Assembly (NCBI GenBank): GCA_903827375.1
Contig: CAIKHZ010000319.1
Span: forward strand, 1 to 57,376
Direction of reading: 5' to 3'
DNA: 57,376 bases
From: Akkermansiaceae bacterium
GTDB taxonomy: Bacteria > Verrucomicrobiota > Verrucomicrobiia > Verrucomicrobiales > Akkermansiaceae
Each line of letters begins with the position of its first letter. The stretch's first letter is position 1. The notes below the pieces were generated by a model. That model was given only the letters and a program-made list of their open reading frames with translations. It was not told the DNA's origin and searched no databases. The translations under genes and the position numbers were made by a program. Shown here piece by piece: positions 10,001-19,400 of this stretch.

Positions 10001-11482
10001 GCTTGCCGAAACGATATATTTGGCATTGACGTCATCGACGTAGAATGGTGACGCTGGCAAGCCCTCCTTGTTATAGAGATTGCAACCCACTGGATTCTGC
10101 CAACAGGCATAGGCGACACGGCGTGGCGCTGCCACCGAGGGGGATGAAACAATCACGGTATTGCCGACGATGGTGGCGGTGGCCGCATACCAGGATCCGG
10201 TGGCCTCCGCGATGGAAAATTTCTGGAGGCTGCCGCCGACAACCTCTGCCGTGGGCAGATAGGGAGTTTTTGAACCCACCATCAGGCCGCTGCCGATGTG
10301 GTCGAATGCGCACACCAGTGTGCTGCCGGAAATAGTGACATCCTTGAGGATCGGGCCGCTGGTCTCAGTGATGGCCCGGCCATAGTCGTTCTTGAGTGCC
10401 CACAATGCCAACCGTTCACCCAAGTCCAGCTTATCCAGCGGATGCATATCCGCAGAATCCCCGATGTCCAGCGCCGAGGCCATTCCGGCGTGCGGCAACG
10501 CCATCGCATTCGCCTGCTGAATCCGGGTATCCGCATCCCAGCCACCTGATATCAGTACCGGTGTGGCGTCCGTCGGCAGCGTGCCCCAATTTGCCAATTG
10601 CACAAAGTAAAACGCCAGGTCATCCATGCCTGACATCCTCTTGTAACCTTGTGCCAGCGCTTTCATTTTCAGGAAATAACTGTCGGCGGATTGGCTGGTG
10701 CTTTCACTGTTTTCGCCCTGATACCACACCAAGCCTTTGGCCGGCAGCGGTGAGTATGGATAAACCATGCCGTTAAACAACGCGAACGGCCCCCACGGCA
10801 GAATACTCTGGCTGTAAAGGGGTGCCAACACCGGAATGTCCGTCGCTCCCTCAGGTGCCAACCACGGGTCAATACGGGTCCCTCCCACCGACGAAACAAA
10901 CAACCCGATAGGTATCGCCGACCCCTGATCTTGGCAGATTTTTCGACCAAAGTAAAAGGCCACCGCCGAAAATCCCGAGGCGCTCGAAGGACTGCAAACC
11001 GTCCAACTGCCTACCATCGTCTTGAGCGCCACATCCGAGGTGACCAACGGCGCGCTGTACTGCCGCAACACCGGATAATTGGCACTATCAATATCCACTT
11101 GCCGGTTGCACCCGCTCAAGCCAAAGGCCATGTTCGACTGGCCGCTGCAAATCCACACATCCCCAACCACCACATTGCTGATGCTCACCGTGTTAGCCCC
11201 GCTCTCGGTGGCGCTCAGGTTGCCGCCCACCGCATTCACCCCCATCGCATCGAGCATAACCTGCCAGTTGCCAGCGGCATCCGAGGTGCCAGTCTTCGTC
11301 TGCCCGTTGAATGTGACACTGATGGATTTGGCAGGTGAAGCGCTGCCTGTCACCGGCACCGGTTTGCCGCGTTGCAGCACCATGTTGGGGCCGAACAGGG
11401 GTGCCAGCACAACGGTGGCAAGGGCCTGCTGCCAAATAGAGGCTAACAACAAAAATATCGGGAAAATTCGCGGGATAGACAT
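7097..11482 (-). CDS. Exported sialate O-acetylesterase-like mosaic protein (SASA, InlB-type repeats, LamG, Ca-binding motif)
   Basis: I place the start at 11482, where MSIPRIFPIFLLLASIWQQ begins a signal peptide. An in-frame extension to 11740 looks non-coding. The 1461-residue protein begins with a SASA/SGNH esterase domain (about 20-480). The nucleophile is S116 in ICSGQSNMAF, and VGGTRIDPW and VWYQGENS follow as in acetylesterases. Three InlB-like repeats of about 70 residues follow (about 487-705, each ending H-T/S-I/L-x-A-T/S-F). Next are a concanavalin-like domain (about 710-935), a fourth repeat, an Ig/cadherin-like domain (about 1020-1120), and a thrombospondin-3-like DPDHDGISNLLEF motif near 1360. 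The tail ends TFIRLKVTQP. It probably deacetylates xylan or a similar polysaccharide at the cell surface. The mosaic suggests surface display. GCGAA boxes lie just upstream. Confidence 0.8.
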   Translation of the reverse strand: MSIPRIFPIFLLLASIWQQALATVVLAPLFGPNMVLQRGKPVPVTGSASPAKSISVTFNGQTKTGTSDAAGNWQVMLDAMGVNAVGGNLSATESGANTVSISNVVVGDVWICSGQSNMAFGLSGCNRQVDIDSANYPVLRQYSAPLVTSDVALKTMVGSWTVCSPSSASGFSAVAFYFGRKICQDQGSAIPIGLFVSSVGGTRIDPWLAPEGATDIPVLAPLYSQSILPWGPFALFNGMVYPYSPLPAKGLVWYQGENSESTSQSADSYFLKMKALAQGYKRMSGMDDLAFYFVQLANWGTLPTDATPVLISGGWDADTRIQQANAMALPHAGMASALDIGDSADMHPLDKLDLGERLALWALKNDYGRAITETSGPILKDVTISGSTLVCAFDHIGSGLMVGSKTPYLPTAEVVGGSLQKFSIAEATGSWYAATATIVGNTVIVSSPSVAAPRRVAYACWQNPVGCNLYNKEGLPASPFYVDDVNAKYIVSASAGTGGGISPAGTTTYLKRKTASYTITPDAGKFVLDVTVDGVSVGAVNSYTFDPLYAGHTIAATFAASAPGFTLNATASAGGSLSPSGAIGVVQGAGQSFTITPSGGAIVALAVDGQPMGQRGNFTFADVRTNHTLAATFSYPLSAQAGYGGTITPAGTTLVTCGGSQTYNIVAGSGFTISKITVDGVNVGSGNSYTFTNVTASHSITASFTGSSGTGSIPQTGKIYGSFLTDALPASGTVSSWPSYLPSGKTLTPQYTPTVAIIDGHKFVNNVANDYDCLNLGSIASPIPCTGATVVVVAKPTRFGSDAGWTSIVDIFYDRLVLGILNGSGKLVVRRNGSVDTSTATIPDGQTSILSLVVQLDGSYKVYANGTQVMNITSTSSPDMSALVPGVAGSFANNITFGRNWPDGWTTYNGYYGDSFVYTTALTDAERVGLENFLANRLTASGSSYAITATAGSGGSISPAGAVIVNAGANQAFTITPNTGYAIAGVTVDGSSVGALASYTFSGVAATHTIAATFVATGNTPPSISSVANQSIMANAATAAMAFSVSDSETAASALTVSAVSSNTSLVPNTNIVLGGSGATRTVQVTPAANQTGSTTITLSVSDGTASTPTSFTVTVVAVGAAKVISINVGYNGALASSDIAGVIPAAHWNDLSGATNNPSSVALVDESGNPVPGMTASFQGSGNTFNWNGVPSQTMLSGFLNGTPMSVSLTNIPFTTYDAYIYYAGFSSNYSLTWQATNTGTSTLLGTQYSVRGGKSSVQLFSVIGFVQSQYPTQALADAAATGNGGNWLKFTGLSASNLKLAEISSNGSNQNGFSGIQIVNTAVAPSSPYATWAANPAQSLSAGVNDGPLADPDHDGISNLLEFVLGGAPMVASQVILPTITNSGGAWFFEYQRSVSSLPPATAQEVDYGSDLIGWTALSIPATSAGPVTITPGSSFDHVKVSIPALGAKTFIRLKVTQP

Positions 11483-11877
11483 GGTCTTGAAGGATTGGAA
11501 AAGGTGCCGAAACACCCTCGAATCATCACGGCGGCGGGTCACCGAACAAGGCGAATTTCTGCCCAATTCGCGAAGCGATTGGTCATTTTGCGAAAGGCGG
11601 CCATTTCGCTTGAAGAAAATATGCATCCCTCGAACTCTGATCATGAAATGACTTGCATTGGTCCGTTGGATCACCATGCATCTGCCGGAATAGCGGGTCA
11701 CCTTCCAGTCCCCAGGAAAAAAATCATCCTCAACTCCCAAATTTTCACCATCGCTGAGAAATTTTCTGCCACTTGAGGGTTGACATCGCCGGTTTTTGAA
11801 GACGAAATCCGCGTCCCGTGGCGCTTGTGAGCGTCACAAATGGTTCACCCGGCCACCCTATAACCCACAACAAACCT
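11483..11877. other. Divergent promoter region
   Basis: This 395-bp spacer separates the divergent SASA-like gene and the first beta-strand-repeat gene. It contains three GCGAA boxes (11551, 11570, 11590) and an inverted TTTCGC at 11603. On the right side, a TTGACA at 11780-11785 could be a -35 element for the rightward gene, but I see no convincing -10 at normal spacing. No small gene is supported. Confidence 0.5.
11549..11597. promoter_or_regulatory. Candidate operator: three GCGAA direct repeats upstream of SASA-like gene
   Basis: GCGAA occurs at 11551-11555, 11570-11574 and 11590-11594, so the copies are 19 and 20 bp apart. They lie about 70-110 bp upstream of the start at 11482. The last two share an A/T-rich left flank (CAATTCGCGAAG, CATTTTGCGAAA). 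The architecture matches the boxes upstream of the GH51 operon. The function is inferred. Confidence 0.4.
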
Positions 11878-14800
11878 ATGAATCCCGTATCCCGCGTCGC
11901 CCCAGTGCATGGCTGTGCCCTAGCCGCCATGCTTGCCCTCAGTGCTGCCCAAGCTGCCACATACCCGACATTGCTTGGGTATTGGCCTACCAACGAAGGG
12001 AGCGGTACCACCATCTACGATTTTTCCGCCAATCTGAATGATGGCACATTCGCCGCCACCACCCATGCGCCGACGTGGTCAACCGGTCACACTGGTAGCG
12101 ACATCGGCCTGGCCTTCAGCAGTGCGGCCGCCCAGTATCTGACGATACCAGACAATGCATCTCTGCACGTCGGCAACAGCAGCAACAAGCCCTTCACCAT
12201 CGGTTGGTGGGCGTATGACAACTATTCATATTACGGGACCGCTTGGTGCTTCAACAGCAACAATTCCAACGGCGGCCGTGGCCTGTTTGCTCAGGGGCCA
12301 AACTATCCTGCGGATTCGCATATCTATACCACGTACTCAAGTAATGCGAGTTGGAAAATGACCAACGGCTTGATCTGGACGGCAAACGCTTGGCATTACC
12401 TTGCGGTCACTTGGGACGGATCGACGATCAAGGTATTCGTCGATCCGCAAAACCAAACCACGCCGGCTGCTGCCGCGTCCAAGGCTTGTACCGCCTCGCT
12501 TTCCAGTTGGGGCACACTCTATTGGGGATTGGATTACACAGCCAGCGCCGACAAATTTGGCGGCTCGTTGCAGCGGATGACCATTCTGGACAAGGCGGTG
12601 GCGACGCAGGCGGACTTCACATCGCTGAGTGCCGGCACCCACGCGGCACAACTCGGCTACTGGTCCGGCCTGGGAGCCGACACCAACTGGAATAGCTCCG
12701 ATAACTGGGGCGGGGCTCTGCCATCCACCCGACGCCCCCTCATCTTTGACACGTCCACAGCACTCACTAACAACAACAACTTCTCGGCTAACAGCAAGTT
12801 TGCTGGAATCCAGTTCCGAGCCAGTGCCGGGGGCTTCACTCTCAACGGCAATGCCCTCAACCTGACCGGCGACGTGGTCAATAACAGCAGCGCCGCCCAG
12901 ACGATTTCCACGCCGTTAGTGCTTGACGGAGGCACTCGCACGTTCAACGCCGCCGCAGGTGACCTCAGCGTCACCGCCGGCATCACCCAGGCCGCCAGCC
13001 AAACCAACGGCCTCTCCAAGACCGGGGCCAACACCCTCAAACTCGCCGGTACCAGCACGTATTCCGGTGCCACCAGCGTCACAGCCGGCAAGCTCCTGCT
13101 TAACGCCGCCACTTTGGCTAACTCGGCAGTCACCCTCAATGGTGCTTCGGCCGTGCTGGCCGGCAATGGCACCGTCACACCGGCCTTGGCATTGCAAGCG
13201 TCCGCAACCCTCGCGCCGGGCGTCGATGCCAGCAGCGTCGGCACAATCAACTGCGGTGGTGGGTTGTCGCTCAATGCCGCGGCACTCTCCATGAAGCTCG
13301 GCTCCCTCAGCGACCAGATCGCAGTCACTGGTGATGTTACCCTAACCGGAGCCACCACGCTGGCCATCAGCCAGGCCGCCGGGTTCTATTATGGCGACTA
13401 CACGCTGGTGAGTTACACGGGAAATCTGCTAGGCAGCGGGACGATCCAGGCACCGACGAGCACCAGCACGTATGGTTATAGTATTGTTACTTCGACGGCG
13501 CACCAGATCATCCTCCACGTGTATCTGCCGCCATCCACCAAGATCTGGAACGGCCTTGCGGGTGGGCTTTCCAATGGGGTTTGGAATATTGGTTCGGCTT
13601 CAACATGGATGTCCGCCGGGCTGCCTGCTGCCTACAATGAAGGGGCGTACGGCAACGATCCAGTGGTCTTTGATGATAATGCCGCAGGCACCACGGACGT
13701 GACCCTCAACACAACGGTTAGTCCATTCACCATCACATTTGGCAACAGCACCAAGCCGTACACCCTCAGTGGCAGCGGGCAGATTGCCGGAGCCTCAGGC
13801 CTGAACATCAGTGGGGCGGGATCGGTGACGCTTGGCACCGCCAACACGTACAGTGGCGACACCGTGATAGGAGGCGGAACCCTAACCCTAGCCAATGCCG
13901 GAGCGCTGGCCGGCAGCACCCTCAACTACAACAACCAAGGTGGCACCTTGGGTTTTGGCAACCTAACGAACGCAACCTTGGGCGGCCTGAAGGGTGCTGA
14001 GGATCTCATTCTGGACAACGGTTCGGCGGCCGCAATCACTCTGACGGTTGGCGGCAATAACCAGAACCCCCAGTATGACGGCGTATTGAGCGGCGATGGC
14101 AGCCTGAACAAAACCGGCACAGGCACTCTGACCCTAACCAAATCAGCCACTTACCTCGGCACCACCACCGTGAGTGGCGGGGTTCTGGTGGCATCCGCGC
14201 TGGCCAATACCAGCCATGTGAATGTTACCAGCGGCACCCTCAACGTCCAAGGATTGAATGCCGTGGCACCCATCAACGTAGCCAGTGGAGCCACAGCTAA
14301 CATCTCCGGCATCGGCCAAAACCTGGCGGCCATGACCAATGCCGGCGTCATCGCATTCACTGCCGCCAGCGGCACCACCACTCTGGCCAGTCTGGATGGC
14401 CTGGGCACCAGCACCTTTGCGGCAGGCGGCAGCATCGGCACTCTGACCGGAGGCACGGTCAATTTCAACGGCAGCGCGGCGGCGGTCATGACCTTGGGGG
14501 ATGCCACTGTCAATCTAGCCAGCGGCACCATCCTCAGCGTGGCGGGAGGATCCCAGACGACGGGAACCATCAACGGCAGCGGCAGTTTGAATATGAACGG
14601 GACCGGCACCCTCACCTTGAACGGCGCCAACACCTACAGTGGCAACACGACGGTTAACAGTGGCACCTTGAGCACGAACAGCCTGTCCTCACTGGGGAGC
14701 ACCGGCCTGCTCATTGTTGAGAACAATGCCACATTCCAGTACACCGGTTCGGCTTCAGTGACCACCGCGCGATGGTCTGGCAGCAGCGCACCGGGGCAGG

Positions 14801-16377
14801 CGTTTATAGATATTTCCGATAGCAATGCCAATTTCACCATCACCGACAATCGCTCCGATTTGCAGGCGATCACCAAGGTTGGGGCTGGCACGCTCACGCT
14901 GTCCAGCCACGCCTCGCTGGCGGGCAATACCGGCGGCCCGGTGAGCGTCACAGGCGGCACTCTGGTGTTGGCCGGCTACACGGATAACATCAATTGGTTC
15001 AACACGGCATCAGGAATTACGGACGTGCAAACTGGAGCCACGCTGAAGTTTGGCAGGTACACAGATAACAACATGCACAACGGGCAGATTTATGCAGCGG
15101 CCTCGTTTCACATGTCTGGAGGTACCTTTGATCTGAATGGTGATGGTTCTAACACGGTTCCGGTTATCGACGGCAGCGGGTTCATCACGAACAACTCGGC
15201 CAGTGCAGCCACGGCCACCCTCAACGTCAATGCCAACCGCGCGTTCAGCGGAAATATCACCGATGGGTTAGGCAAAGTGACGCTCAATCTGAGCGGCGGC
15301 GGCAACACATGGACCCTCTCCGGGGTGAATACCTACAGCGGCGCCACGTTGATCAACGGTGGCAGTTTAACGGCCGGTTCAACCAGTGCCTTGTCGCCTA
15401 ACTCGAGTTATACGGTGGGCGGCAGTCGGTCCTTGACTCTCGCATCGTTTGATAACGCGATCGGCTCGCTGAGTGGCGGCGGCAACGTGGTGCTTGGCAC
15501 CGCCACTCTCACACTCGGGTCAGACAATACCAGCACGACCTTCACTGGTGGGATTTCCAGCAGCGGCGGCGGATTGGTCAAGACTGGCAGCGGCACTCAG
15601 GTGCTATCCGGCAGCATAGGCTACACTGGCGATACCACCGTCTCCCATGGCACGCTCCAACTGGGGAATATCAATCTAGCCAACGCCGCCTCCACCGTCA
15701 CGATTGCATCCTCGGGTGCCACTCTCAATCTTGCGTTTAGTGGCAGCCAATCCGTAAGCCAACTCTACATTGGCAGCACTCTGATGCCTGCTGGTATATA
15801 CACGGCTATTGGCAACGCCGGCGGCACTGCCATCGCTCAAATATCCGGTACCGGCTCGCTAACCGTCTCCTCCGGGGCCAAGACCGCCTACGCCAATTGG
15901 GCAAGCGCCATGGGACTAACGGGCGAAGCGGGTTCAGCCACCGATCCAGCCCCTTCTGCCAACCCCACCGGCGACGGACGAAGCAATGTTGAGAAATTTG
16001 CCTTCAACGGCAACCCGCTCAACGGTGCCAACGACGGCAAGGTGGTGAGCAAGTTAGTGACCCTGTTATCTAACGGAAGCTATGTATTCACTCTCACCTT
16101 TCCGGTGCGCAGTGGGGCGAGCTTTAGCGGGACTAGCGAGCAGGTGTCGGCCCCCGTCGATGGGATTGTGTACACGATTCAAGGAAGCACTTCACTTGAA
16201 GCGGCGACGTGGAACCTGGCTGTATCGGAAGTCACCGACCCCGGCGATTTGGAGGCCATCCAAGCCGGCCTACCAGCGCTTTCAGATAGCAATTGGACCT
16301 ACCGCACATTCCGCGCACCCGGGAGCATCAGCCCAAGCAATCCGGAGGCATTCCTCCGCGTCATGGTGAGCCAGTGA
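11878..16377 (+). CDS. Exported beta-strand-repeat (PATR) surface protein with N-terminal LamG domain
   Basis: The ATG at 11878 gives MNPVSRVAPVHGCALAAM, a signal peptide ending near AAQAATYP. An in-frame extension to 11818 has no signal character. The 1499-residue protein has a LamG/concanavalin-like domain (about 30-250; LLGYWPTNEGSGTTIYDFS). About a thousand residues follow of G/S/T/N-rich repeats of the passenger-associated transport repeat type. Examples of the core are KTGANTLKLAGTSTYSGATS, NGTGTLTLNGANTYSGNTTV and KTGSGTQVLSGSIGYTGDTT. These form beta-helical stalks in other exoproteins. The last 165 residues (from about 1334) match the end of the next gene: GDGRSNVEKFAFNGNPL, a sandwich, then YRTFRAPG and AFLRVMVSQ. 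No outer-membrane autotransporter barrel is seen. It is paralogous to the next gene, 113 bp downstream. Confidence 0.8.
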   Translation: MNPVSRVAPVHGCALAAMLALSAAQAATYPTLLGYWPTNEGSGTTIYDFSANLNDGTFAATTHAPTWSTGHTGSDIGLAFSSAAAQYLTIPDNASLHVGNSSNKPFTIGWWAYDNYSYYGTAWCFNSNNSNGGRGLFAQGPNYPADSHIYTTYSSNASWKMTNGLIWTANAWHYLAVTWDGSTIKVFVDPQNQTTPAAAASKACTASLSSWGTLYWGLDYTASADKFGGSLQRMTILDKAVATQADFTSLSAGTHAAQLGYWSGLGADTNWNSSDNWGGALPSTRRPLIFDTSTALTNNNNFSANSKFAGIQFRASAGGFTLNGNALNLTGDVVNNSSAAQTISTPLVLDGGTRTFNAAAGDLSVTAGITQAASQTNGLSKTGANTLKLAGTSTYSGATSVTAGKLLLNAATLANSAVTLNGASAVLAGNGTVTPALALQASATLAPGVDASSVGTINCGGGLSLNAAALSMKLGSLSDQIAVTGDVTLTGATTLAISQAAGFYYGDYTLVSYTGNLLGSGTIQAPTSTSTYGYSIVTSTAHQIILHVYLPPSTKIWNGLAGGLSNGVWNIGSASTWMSAGLPAAYNEGAYGNDPVVFDDNAAGTTDVTLNTTVSPFTITFGNSTKPYTLSGSGQIAGASGLNISGAGSVTLGTANTYSGDTVIGGGTLTLANAGALAGSTLNYNNQGGTLGFGNLTNATLGGLKGAEDLILDNGSAAAITLTVGGNNQNPQYDGVLSGDGSLNKTGTGTLTLTKSATYLGTTTVSGGVLVASALANTSHVNVTSGTLNVQGLNAVAPINVASGATANISGIGQNLAAMTNAGVIAFTAASGTTTLASLDGLGTSTFAAGGSIGTLTGGTVNFNGSAAAVMTLGDATVNLASGTILSVAGGSQTTGTINGSGSLNMNGTGTLTLNGANTYSGNTTVNSGTLSTNSLSSLGSTGLLIVENNATFQYTGSASVTTARWSGSSAPGQAFIDISDSNANFTITDNRSDLQAITKVGAGTLTLSSHASLAGNTGGPVSVTGGTLVLAGYTDNINWFNTASGITDVQTGATLKFGRYTDNNMHNGQIYAAASFHMSGGTFDLNGDGSNTVPVIDGSGFITNNSASAATATLNVNANRAFSGNITDGLGKVTLNLSGGGNTWTLSGVNTYSGATLINGGSLTAGSTSALSPNSSYTVGGSRSLTLASFDNAIGSLSGGGNVVLGTATLTLGSDNTSTTFTGGISSSGGGLVKTGSGTQVLSGSIGYTGDTTVSHGTLQLGNINLANAASTVTIASSGATLNLAFSGSQSVSQLYIGSTLMPAGIYTAIGNAGGTAIAQISGTGSLTVSSGAKTAYANWASAMGLTGEAGSATDPAPSANPTGDGRSNVEKFAFNGNPLNGANDGKVVSKLVTLLSNGSYVFTLTFPVRSGASFSGTSEQVSAPVDGIVYTIQGSTSLEAATWNLAVSEVTDPGDLEAIQAGLPALSDSNWTYRTFRAPGSISPSNPEAFLRVMVSQ

Positions 16378-16490
16378 GAGGGCAGTGGAAGAACAGGCAC
16401 CTTAGAGTCTTGTCAAACATCGGTTTTCAGGGTTGAATTTTCTCACGCGTAAAACCCATATTTCAGCGTGGAATCTCCCCGAAACCGATC

Positions 16491-19400
16491 ATGCATTTCC
16501 TAACTACTCCAGGGGCGGCCAGCCGTGCCGCTGTCGCCGCCCTTGCCTCCTTGACCGCAGCCCACAGTGCCTTTGGCGGGTTGGTGGCCTATTGGAATTT
16601 GAACGAAGGCAGTGGCATCACCGCCAATGACATCTCCACGAACCACAACGTCGGCACGTTGACGGCGGTGGTTGGCGGCGGTGTTCCCACTTGGGTGGCG
16701 GGGCACACCGGCCTGGCCGGAGACTACGCGCTCAACACGTCTGTCCAGGGGGATGTGACGGTGCCGGATTCCACCAGCCTGCACATCACCAATGCGTTCA
16801 CCCTCGCTGCTTGGGTGTTAGATAATGGTTCTAACTACGGCCATGTGTTTTGCGCCGGTGCCACTTCGACAACCCGTGCCTGGTTGCTTCAGACCAGTCA
16901 TTCCGGTGGCGACTCCGACTATTTTTGGTCAGACACGGGCAGCACTGGTTTCAAAAAGAGCCTGGGTTACGTCACGCCACTGGCAGCATGGCATCATTTG
17001 GCGCTCACCTATGACGGCAGCAACCTGCGAATCTACAATGACGGAGTGTTGAAGAATACTGTAGCCCAATCTGGATCTCTGGCTGCATGGGGCGAACTTC
17101 ATCTGGGTGCTGCAGCCAATAACTCGGGTGCCAATGGCAGCGCCGTCAATGGCGCCATCGACGACCTGATCATCTTCAACAGCGTCGAAAACATCCCTTC
17201 CATCATGAATGGCTCACACCCCGCCATGGTCAACCTGGTTTGGTCAGGCGCTGCCACACCCAACGGCAACGGCCAGTTGCTCTGGAGCAATCCAGCCAAC
17301 TGGGGTGGAGCCACCATGGCCGCCGGAAAGACGCCCATCTTCGCCACCGCTGCCGCAGCCGGTGCCACCACCAACTTCAATGACTTCCCTAGCAATTCCC
17401 AGTTTGTCGGCATCACCTACAACACCGGCACCGCCGCCTTCACCCTCAACGGTAACACCATCAATCTAACTGGTGACGTCGTCAATAACAGCGCCAACGC
17501 CCAAACGATATCTAATAATTTGGTGATCGATGGTGCCAGCCGCACCTTCAACCCCGCCACTGGCAACCTGTTGATCACCGGGGCCATCAGCCAGCCCGCA
17601 GGCCAAACCAACGGCCTGGTGAAGAGTGGAAGCAACACGCTGGTCCTCACGGGTGCCAGCACCTACACCGGGGCCACCAACGTCAATACCGGCACCTTGC
17701 TGCTCAGCGGCGCTTCGCTAGGTAACACGCCCACCTCAGTGACCGGCAGCAGCGCCCAGTTGGCCGGCACCGGCAGCATGGCAGGCCCTGTGACCGTCGC
17801 GACGTCCGCCCATCTGGCACCCGGCATCAACGCCACCACCATTGGCACTCTCGCGCTGGGCGGCGGACTTACACTTAATGCCGCCAACATGGATATCAAG
17901 GCCGGCGCGCCGGGCACCAGCGACGTGGTAAATGTGACGGGCAACCTGACTCTAACTGGGAACACAAAAATCAACCTAACCCAACAGCTCAGCGGGTTCG
18001 GGCTCGGTGATTTTGTCATTCTAACCTATACCGGGACCCTCGCTGGAAGTGCCAGCCAAATCCTCCCACCCGCTCAGGACGCCTATTTTTCCTACTCGAT
18101 TCAGGCTGCGGGCAACCAGATCAAGCTGCACGTCGCTCCGGCTTCAGCGAAGACCTATTATGTGAGCCAATCCACAGGCAGCGACAACAACTCTGGTCTA
18201 ACTAGCGCTGTGCCATGGAAGACGCTGGCGAAGGCATCGACGGCTGTTCTGAATGCTGGAGACGCAATTTTGCTGAAATGCGGCGACACTTGGAGTGAGG
18301 AACTGCAACCCAAGGGCAGCGGCACAGCGGGCAATCCAATCTATATCGGTGCGTACGGGGCCGGCAACAAACCGCTGATAGACCGCGGGGATTTGGCCCA
18401 GCAAAACGGCATCCATCTAATCGATCAAGAAGGTTACAAGATCGTAGGCATCGAGTTTTCCCACTGCGAGACAGGAATCTTCGGCGAATTTCACACCGGC
18501 AACCCAACCCGGAAATTTGTCTGGATAGAAGACTGCTATTTCCACGACTCCCTGCATTACGGTGACTATCACTCGTACTACACCGCCAAGAACATCAGTG
18601 TCGGTATCTGCTTTTGGACGTTCGAGTCGTGGTCAACCAATGTCTCGCTGCAAGATATCACAGTCAAAAATTGTGTTTTTCGTCGATTGGCCTCGGGCAT
18701 CTGGACGAACAGTCCTGACAATTTCGACTACAACGCGGACAATTTCTACAATTTCTCGAATCTGAGTGTCACGGGTTGCCTGTTTGAAGAGGGCTACCAG
18801 TGGCAGTTGGGTTTGAGGGGGATTGCCGGCGGGCAGATCAGCAACTGCGTCACGCACGACATTGGCCGCCTCAACAACTTTGTGGCATTCAACGGGGTGG
18901 CCGGGGCGATGATGTACCGGCTCAAGGATTTTACTTTTACGGAAAGCGAATGGGGATTTGTTTCCCGTGGCGGTGGCAGCGGCGACGGGGAGGCGTTCGA
19001 CTTGGAAGGCAATAACACGAACCTGACGTTCACCAATTGTTTGTTCCACGACGCGGACGGCCCGTGCATCATGCTTTATCAGGGTGCTGCCCATGGCAAC
19101 GTTGGAAACCAGTTCAACAACTGTGTGTGGAATGGCAAGACGCCGAATTCGAGTCTTGGCAGGGAAGAGATTTTCAACGCGAACGCGGGGGCCAATGATG
19201 CGCAGTTCACCAACTACCGGATCTATCTGAGCGCTGGCGACAGCAGATGCAACAACGAAACATCCATGACTTTCACCAATGGCCTTACCAGCAGCCTCAG
19301 CAACGCGGCCAGCGGGACAAATCTGGCGCTGGCTGCCACCAACTCAGCGTCATCTCAGCAGACAGGTTTTGAAGCGGCTAAGGTCAATGACGGCAATACC

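Noticed and set aside
11780-11810. TTGACA as a sigma-70 promoter for the first beta-strand-repeat gene
   Set aside because: No TATAAT-like element at about 17 bp spacing, so I kept it only as a remark.
12657-13367. Long minus-strand frames inside the beta-strand-repeat genes (up to 236 codons)
   Set aside because: Ala/Val/Leu/Pro-rich text typical of antisense reading of G/S/T-rich repeats; no start signal or family.
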